From positions 1-41,578 of the forward strand of contig QCNT01000006.1 in NCBI GenBank assembly GCA_003213135.1: a stretch of 41,578 nt of DNA, given 5' to 3'. A model generated the notes under the pieces. It was not told the DNA's origin. It did no database searches and was given only the letters and a program-made list of their open reading frames with translations. The position numbers were made by a program, and so were the translations under genes. Each line of letters starts with the position of its first letter. Position 1 is the first letter of the stretch. This stretch comes from Pelagibacteraceae bacterium AG-426-I15 (GTDB taxonomy: Bacteria; Pseudomonadota; Alphaproteobacteria; Pelagibacterales; Pelagibacteraceae). Shown piece by piece: positions 36,314-41,578 of this stretch.

Positions 36314-37327
36314 ATGAAGGGTATTTCATCGTTTGAAAGTTTTCCACATTATCCAGTAATGCTGGATCAAGTAATTAAAATATGCTCTCATAAACAAGGT
36401 GGAAATTTCATTGATTGTACTTTTGGATGTGGAGGATATTCAAAAGCTATCTTGTCCTTATCTAATACAAAAGTAATTTCTATAGATAGAGATAAGCATG
36501 CAATAGATTATGCGTCAGAAATTAAGAAAAATTATAAAGAGAGATTTACTTTTCATAGCGCAAAATTTAGCAACCTAGACAAGGTAATAGAAGAAAATTT
36601 TAAAGCAGATTTTATTATTTTTGATCTAGGCATTTCATCTTTACAAATTTTTAATTTATCAAGAGGTTTTTCATTTAGGTCAAAAGACAGAATTGACATG
36701 AGAATGGGTTTAAATTCTATCTCAGCAGAAGAGGTTTTAAACAAGTATAGTTTTAAAACTTTAAAAAACATTTTAAAATATTTTGGAGACGAAAAAGACT
36801 GCTCTCGTATTGCAACAAATATTATAAAAGAGAGGAAAAAAAATCCAATAATATCGGTACCTGCATTAGTAAATATTATTCAAAATAGCAAAAAAAGAAA
36901 TTATAAAAAAAAAATAAATATTTGCACGCAAACCTTTCAAGCTTTAAGAATTTTTGTAAATAATGAAGTTTCAGAATTAATAAACGGCTTAATAGTGGCC
37001 ACAAAATACTTAAAAGAGGGAGGAAAAATAATAGTGATAAGCTTTCACTCTTTAGAAGATAAAATTATTAAATTTTTCTTTACTAATTATTCTAATAATA
37101 AGTCAAAAAGCTCAAGATATTTTCCACAATTAAAAAATGAGAAAATTCTTTTTGAAAATTATAAAAACTCCATTATTAGGCCAACTGAAAGCGAAGTCAA
37201 AAAAAACCCACCTTCTAGATCTGCAAAACTAAGATGCGCAACAAGAAGTAAAGATAGTTTTTTTTATCCAGAAGATTTAAAAAAAAAATTTGAATATTAT
37301 TTAAATTTAGAAAGTGAGCATGTTTAA
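36314..37327 (+). CDS. rsmH: 16S rRNA (cytosine1402-N4)-methyltransferase
   Basis: RsmH (MraW) methylates N4 of C1402 in the 16S rRNA P site. Family features: FPHYPVMLDQVIKIC at the N-terminus, the SAM loop FIDCTFGCGGYSKAIL, DLGISSLQIFNLSRGFSFRSKDRIDMRM and, near the C-terminus, ISFHSLEDKIIKFFF and NPPSRSAKLRCATR. The 337 residues are slightly longer than E. coli RsmH. It lies 13 bases after ftsZ and overlaps the FtsL-like gene by 8 bases, in the position it normally has after mraZ except for the intervening ftsZ. Confidence 0.96.
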   Translation: MKGISSFESFPHYPVMLDQVIKICSHKQGGNFIDCTFGCGGYSKAILSLSNTKVISIDRDKHAIDYASEIKKNYKERFTFHSAKFSNLDKVIEENFKADFIIFDLGISSLQIFNLSRGFSFRSKDRIDMRMGLNSISAEEVLNKYSFKTLKNILKYFGDEKDCSRIATNIIKERKKNPIISVPALVNIIQNSKKRNYKKKINICTQTFQALRIFVNNEVSELINGLIVATKYLKEGGKIIVISFHSLEDKIIKFFFTNYSNNKSKSSRYFPQLKNEKILFENYKNSIIRPTESEVKKNPPSRSAKLRCATRSKDSFFYPEDLKKKFEYYLNLESEHV

Positions 37328-37631
37328 AAAATCGGCAATCTTTGTAATTTTCTGCTTTTTCTTATTAACAATCACCACTTCACTCACAAAAAATAAAGCA
37401 AGAAATTTAGAAAAAGAGATACTTAAATTAGAAAAAGAAATTTCTCAAATTGAAAAACAAATTAGCGATGCAGAGATTGACTATATTTATCTTTCAAAAC
37501 CAAAAAAATTAATTACTCAAATTAAAGAATTTAAATCGGAAGAATATTTATCCTATGATAGATCAAAAATTTTCTTTTCAATAAACCATTTTTTGGAACA
37601 AAATTCAAAAATTTCTAAATATATTAAATAA
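37320..37631 (+). CDS. ftsL: FtsL-like cell division protein
   Basis: A 103-residue single-pass protein: short N-terminal KKSA, one membrane helix (about 5-22, IFVIFCFFLLTITTSL), then a Lys/Glu heptad-like coiled coil (ARNLEKEILKLEKEISQIEKQISDAEIDYIYLSKPKKL). The coiled coil followed by D[YW]xYLSxPxxL matches FtsL/LppB-type division proteins, which bridge FtsB and FtsI-FtsW. Sequence identity in this family is low, so the name rests mostly on the topology and on the slot between rsmH and ftsI. ATG 37320 is chosen over GTG 37314. Confidence 0.85.
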   Translation: MFKKSAIFVIFCFFLLTITTSLTKNKARNLEKEILKLEKEISQIEKQISDAEIDYIYLSKPKKLITQIKEFKSEEYLSYDRSKIFFSINHFLEQNSKISKYIK

Positions 37632-37642
37632 ATAAAATTTGA

Positions 37643-39370
37643 ATGATAAAAAATAATAATAAAAGAATTAAAAAAAGCTTCTATTTCGAGGAATACCAGC
37701 AATTTTCTCAAAATAATGTTGATGATAAATACAGCGTAAGCCACGACAGGGTTTACCTTCTTTTTTTTATTTTTTTTTCTTTAATTTTTATTTTTGCAAT
37801 AAAAATGATTTCTATCTCATTACAAGAGCCTATTGGTAAATACAGTGCACAACAATACTCTAACTTTAAACTTTTAAGAAATGATATTACTGATAGAAAC
37901 GGAGTTTTAATTGCAAGAAATATTAAAGTATTTCATGCCGCTATCAAGCCAGGATTAATTAATGATAAAAAAAAGTTTATTTTAAAACTTAAACTTCTCT
38001 ATCCTGATTTAGATTTTACGGGAATTGAGAAAAAAATTTCTAAAAAAAAATATTTTTATTTAAAGCAGAATATTACTGAAGACGAAAGACTAAAACTTTG
38101 GTCTTTGGGTGAAAAAGGTTTGTTGTTTGAGCCTGCGCAAACAAGAGTGTATCCTCACAAAAATTTATTTAGCCATGTAGTTGGTCAAATTAATATTGAT
38201 AATTATGGTATATCCGGGTTAGAAAAATCTTATGATGAACATCTTAAAATTAATGAAAAACCTTTGGTTACCACTTTAGATTCAAATCTTCAATTTCTTA
38301 TAAGAGAAGAATTAATTAAATTTCAACAAGTTTTTGAAAGCATTGGAAGCGCATCTATACTCATGGATGTAAATAATGGGGAAGTTCTTTCCATGGTTTC
38401 TTTGCCTGACTTTGATTTAAACAAAAGGGAAAAAATTGAAGATGTAAATTATATAAACAGAACAACAAAAGGTGTTTATGAGCTGGGATCAGTTTTTAAA
38501 ACTTTTACACTAGCAAGTGCTTTAAATGAAAATCTAGTAGAAACTAATACTGAATTTAAAAAACTTCCAAAAAAAATTACTTGTGCAGGTAGATCTATCG
38601 GTGAATATGATGATAAGATTCCATCAAATTTAACAGCAGAACAAATTTTAATAAGATCGGGAAATATTGGATCAGTGAGGATAGGCCAGAAAATTGGTGG
38701 CGAAGGTATGAAAAACTTTCTGCAAAATATTGGTGTATTGAATAAAATAGAATTTGATATAGAAGAAATAGGTGAACCAATACCTTTTAGGTGGGGAAAA
38801 TGCAAGCTAGCGACCGCATCCTTTGGTCATGGTATTACAACAACTCTTATTCAGCTCGTCAAAGGCTATTCAATTATATCTAACGGTGGTTTCGATATTA
38901 AACCAAAACTTGTAAAAAGAAAGTTTGAAGAAAATAAAAAAAAAAGAATTTTAAGCCAGGCTGTGTCTCAAGAGATAAATCCGATTTTAAGAAAAATCGT
39001 TTCAACAAAAGAGGGAACTGCTAATTTTGCGAATATCGAAGGATATGACGTTGGAGGAAAAACTGGAACGGCTCAAAAATCAATAAACGGTGTCTATTCA
39101 AATAATAAAATTAATACTTTTGTTGCAGTTTTCCCAATGACTAAACCAAAATATATTTTATTAGTTCTTTTAGATGAACCAAAACCAAATAAAGACTATA
39201 TTTATCATTATAGAGATGGAAGTGGATGGAAATTTAAAGGAACCCCCTATAATACCGCAGGATGGACCTCTGTTGAAATTGCAGGCAAAATAATAGAAAA
39301 AATTGGACCTATTTTAGCCATAAATAAAATTGATTTTGACGACAACTATGTTGTTAAAAAATCTAATTAG
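37643..39370 (+). CDS. ftsI: Division-specific peptidoglycan transpeptidase (PBP3)
   Basis: FtsI crosslinks septal peptidoglycan. One membrane helix (about 38-58) follows a short cytoplasmic segment. The class B PBP pedestal domain starts at about residue 75 (RNDITDRNGVLIARN). The transpeptidase motifs are intact: S283VFK286, S339GN341 and K473TG475. The length of 575 residues is in the normal range. It lies 11 bases after the FtsL-like gene and overlaps the murE start by 23 bases. Its partner FtsW is outside the window. Confidence 0.96.
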   Translation: MIKNNNKRIKKSFYFEEYQQFSQNNVDDKYSVSHDRVYLLFFIFFSLIFIFAIKMISISLQEPIGKYSAQQYSNFKLLRNDITDRNGVLIARNIKVFHAAIKPGLINDKKKFILKLKLLYPDLDFTGIEKKISKKKYFYLKQNITEDERLKLWSLGEKGLLFEPAQTRVYPHKNLFSHVVGQINIDNYGISGLEKSYDEHLKINEKPLVTTLDSNLQFLIREELIKFQQVFESIGSASILMDVNNGEVLSMVSLPDFDLNKREKIEDVNYINRTTKGVYELGSVFKTFTLASALNENLVETNTEFKKLPKKITCAGRSIGEYDDKIPSNLTAEQILIRSGNIGSVRIGQKIGGEGMKNFLQNIGVLNKIEFDIEEIGEPIPFRWGKCKLATASFGHGITTTLIQLVKGYSIISNGGFDIKPKLVKRKFEENKKKRILSQAVSQEINPILRKIVSTKEGTANFANIEGYDVGGKTGTAQKSINGVYSNNKINTFVAVFPMTKPKYILLVLLDEPKPNKDYIYHYRDGSGWKFKGTPYNTAGWTSVEIAGKIIEKIGPILAINKIDFDDNYVVKKSN

Positions 39371-41578
39371 CAATCTTAAGCCTAATCTTGCGGGATTAAA
39401 AATTAAAGGCATTTCATTTGATAGTAGAAATACGAAAAAAGGTGATTTGTTTGTTTCTGTTAAAGGAAATAAATTTGATGGAAATAATTATATAAAACGG
39501 GCTATATCAAAAGGTGCAAAATTAATAATACATTCCAAAGAAATTAAAAAAAATAAAAAAATACAATACCTAAAGGTTAAAAACACAAGAGAAATACTGG
39601 CTATCTTAGGCAAAAGATATTATAAAAAAAAACCAAAAAACATAATTGCAGTAACCGGAACAAACGGAAAAACATCAGTTTCAGATTTTTTTCATCAAAT
39701 CTTTACTATTCAAAATCAAAAAGTGGGTTTTATTGGAACACTTGGTTTTAAAAAAAACAAACAATTAACAAGAAGGCCTCTCACCACATCAGATTCATTG
39801 AGTTTAAACAAAGATTTACAAAAAATGAAAGAAGCAGGCATAGACAATGTTATTATTGAGGCATCGAGTCATGGGTTAAAACAAAAAAGATTAGATTTTT
39901 TGAAAATAAAAGCAGGGATTTTTACGAACCTTAGCCAAGATCATTTAGATTATCATAAAAGTATGGGTGATTATTTTAATTCAAAACTTTTGTTGTTTAG
40001 AAAGCTTTTAAATAAGCAGTCTACAATAATAACAGACTCAGACATTAAACAATTTAACGTTATAAAAAAAATAAAACAAAATAGAAATTTAAAAATTTAT
40101 TCTATTGGATCTAGGAGCAATATTTTCAAGGTTTTAAGTCATAAAATTTACAACAATTTTCAATTTATTGAGCTTAAGTATAAAAGTAAAATTTATAAAT
40201 TAAAAGTTTTTTTGTATGGATCAGTTCAAATTAAAAATTTGCTAATGGCAATTCTAGCATCTAAAGTTTGTGGTTTAAAAATAGAAAATATTTTAAATAA
40301 AATTTCGAAAATAAAAAGTGTTGACGGGAGATTAAATTTAATTAAAAAATTACCAAACGAATCTAAAATATTTTTAGATTATGCTCATACTCCAGACGCA
40401 TTAGAAAACGCAATTTTATCATTAAGGGAACATTTTCACAAAAAAATTACAGTTATTTTTGGTTGCGGTGGCGAAAGAGACAAAGGTAAAAGAAAAATAA
40501 TGGGCAATATTGCAAAAAAATATTGTGATAAAATTTACATAACAGATGATAATCCAAGAACTGAGAGCCCGACAAAAATAAGAAGTGACATCATAAAAGG
40601 TCTAAAAGGAAAAAAATTTCATGAAATAGGAAGTAGAAAAAAAGCAATTATTCACGCATTAAGAAATTCCACACCAAAAGAAATTATATTAATTGCAGGA
40701 AAAGGACACGAAACTCATCAGGACTATGGTAAGAAAAAAATATATTTAAGTGATAAAAATATAATAAAAAGTTTTAAATCACCCAAAAAATTTTCAAATA
40801 AAAACTTTAATATTTTAAAACACAATTCAGAAATTTTAAAAAAAGTTGTTAAAAGTAAAAATGACCATTTTTTTAATGGCGTCTCTATTAATTCAAAAAC
40901 AATAAAAAGTAAAAATTTGTTCATTGCAATAAAAGGAAGAAAAAATGATGGGCATAATTTTTTAAATGAAGCAGTAAAAAATGGATCTAGCTATTGTGTA
41001 GTATCAAAAAAATTTATGAATAAAAAAAAATTTATATTAGTAAAAAATACAATGAGTTTTTTAAATAAAATGGCCGAAAATATAAGGACACTTTCACCAG
41101 CTAAATTCATAGCAATTACAGGCAGCACTGGAAAAACAACTGTTAAAACTATGATAGGAGAATTATTAAAAAAATATTCTAAAACTTATTTTTCTCCACA
41201 TTCATACAACAATCAATATGGCGTACCACTTAGTATTTGTAACATGAACCTTTATGATAATTTTGGAGTTTTTGAAGTTGGTATGAACAAATTTAATGAA
41301 ATTTATAAATTATCATCTTTGGTAAAGCCAAATATTGGAATAATAACAAATATATCAGAGGCACACCTTGAAAATTTTAAAAATATTGAAGGTATTGCCA
41401 AGGCGAAAAGTGAAATAATTTATAATATTCAAGAAGGTGGCACGGTAATTTTAAATAGAGACGATAAATTTTTTAATTATTTTAAAAAAATTGCAAAAAA
41501 AAAACAAATCGTAGTTAAGTCCTTTGGTTATTCAAAAGAATCTAATATAAGATTCTCTAGCATAAGAAAAAAACAAAA
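39348..41578 (+). CDS. murE-murF: Fused MurE-MurF peptidoglycan ligase, 3' truncated by the window
   Basis: One continuous frame of 743 complete codons, open at the window end. Residues 1-480 are MurE, which adds the third stem amino acid: N-terminal GISFDSRNTKKGDLFVSVKG, P-loop GTNGKTS (104-110), EASSHGL, FTNLSQDHLDYH, YAHTPDALENA, DNPR (401-404), and GKGHE (451-455). DNPR indicates meso-diaminopimelate as substrate. From about residue 486 MurF begins: VSINSKTIKSKNLFIAIKGRKNDGH, P-loop GSTGKTT (592-598), SYNNQYGVPLS and EVGMNKFNEI. MurF adds D-Ala-D-Ala. No stop or new start region lies between the halves. The MurF C-terminal domain is outside the window. It overlaps ftsI by 23 bases. Confidence 0.93.
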   Translation, partial: MLLKNLISNLKPNLAGLKIKGISFDSRNTKKGDLFVSVKGNKFDGNNYIKRAISKGAKLIIHSKEIKKNKKIQYLKVKNTREILAILGKRYYKKKPKNIIAVTGTNGKTSVSDFFHQIFTIQNQKVGFIGTLGFKKNKQLTRRPLTTSDSLSLNKDLQKMKEAGIDNVIIEASSHGLKQKRLDFLKIKAGIFTNLSQDHLDYHKSMGDYFNSKLLLFRKLLNKQSTIITDSDIKQFNVIKKIKQNRNLKIYSIGSRSNIFKVLSHKIYNNFQFIELKYKSKIYKLKVFLYGSVQIKNLLMAILASKVCGLKIENILNKISKIKSVDGRLNLIKKLPNESKIFLDYAHTPDALENAILSLREHFHKKITVIFGCGGERDKGKRKIMGNIAKKYCDKIYITDDNPRTESPTKIRSDIIKGLKGKKFHEIGSRKKAIIHALRNSTPKEIILIAGKGHETHQDYGKKKIYLSDKNIIKSFKSPKKFSNKNFNILKHNSEILKKVVKSKNDHFFNGVSINSKTIKSKNLFIAIKGRKNDGHNFLNEAVKNGSSYCVVSKKFMNKKKFILVKNTMSFLNKMAENIRTLSPAKFIAITGSTGKTTVKTMIGELLKKYSKTYFSPHSYNNQYGVPLSICNMNLYDNFGVFEVGMNKFNEIYKLSSLVKPNIGIITNISEAHLENFKNIEGIAKAKSEIIYNIQEGGTVILNRDDKFFNYFKKIAKKKQIVVKSFGYSKESNIRFSSIRKKQ

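Noticed and set aside
1-41578. Mobile elements, CRISPR arrays, toxin-antitoxin or defence genes
   Set aside because: Reading both strands I found no repeat-spacer arrays, transposase or integrase motifs, and all sizeable frames are explained by housekeeping genes.

Overview
The window is gene-dense, visibly AT-rich DNA from a streamlined alphaproteobacterium. A SAR11/Pelagibacterales-like organism fits best: overlapping genes, almost no intergenic space, Lys/Asn/Ile-rich proteins, and alphaproteobacterial gene neighbourhoods (petABC; lgt-midA-pgeF; kinase-PetR-PetP-ilvE; FolB plus pteridine reductase; rnpB next to mraZ). This is inferred from content and order; no database search was run. I see no prophage, insertion sequence, CRISPR array or integrated element.

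Layout. 1-2460 (+): the cytochrome bc1 genes petA (5' end cut off), petB and petC. 2437-8466 (-): a seven-gene run lgt, midA-like, pgeF, prs, rplY, pth, ychF. 8522-8749 (+): a small UbiK/BMFP-type gene. 8742-11146 (-): petP (MarR type), petR (OmpR type) and an EnvZ-type kinase, divergent from ilvE (+). 12109-17827 (-): uvrB, pteridine-reductase-like SDR, folB, uvrC, pgsA. 17863-19050 (+): an aspartate/prephenate-type aminotransferase. 19042-21008 (-): trxB and an extended SDR. 21030-22841 (+): an uncharacterised three-gene unit (ELM1-like protein, 2OG-Fe(II) oxygenase, Cys-rich miniprotein). 22838-27314 (-): carAB. 27362-31651 (+): the macromolecular-synthesis group yqeY-dnaG-rpoD followed by a CAT-anticodon tRNA. 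31710-33095 (-): mlaA and mlaC. 33118-41578 (+): an amidase, rnpB, then the division and cell wall cluster mraZ-ftsZ-rsmH-ftsL-ftsI-murE::murF, which runs off the window.

The most notable observations are in the division/cell wall cluster. ftsZ sits second, translationally coupled to mraZ, behind a near-consensus promoter and an apparent MraZ operator with the TGGGN-N5-TGGGN layout. murE and murF form one continuous reading frame. Elsewhere the primase DnaG has lost three of the four zinc ligands, five of six convergent gene pairs overlap at their stop codons, and the ELM1/oxygenase/Cys-rich unit is the best candidate for an undescribed pathway. Most of the window is otherwise ordinary housekeeping sequence, and I found no defence or mobile system in it.
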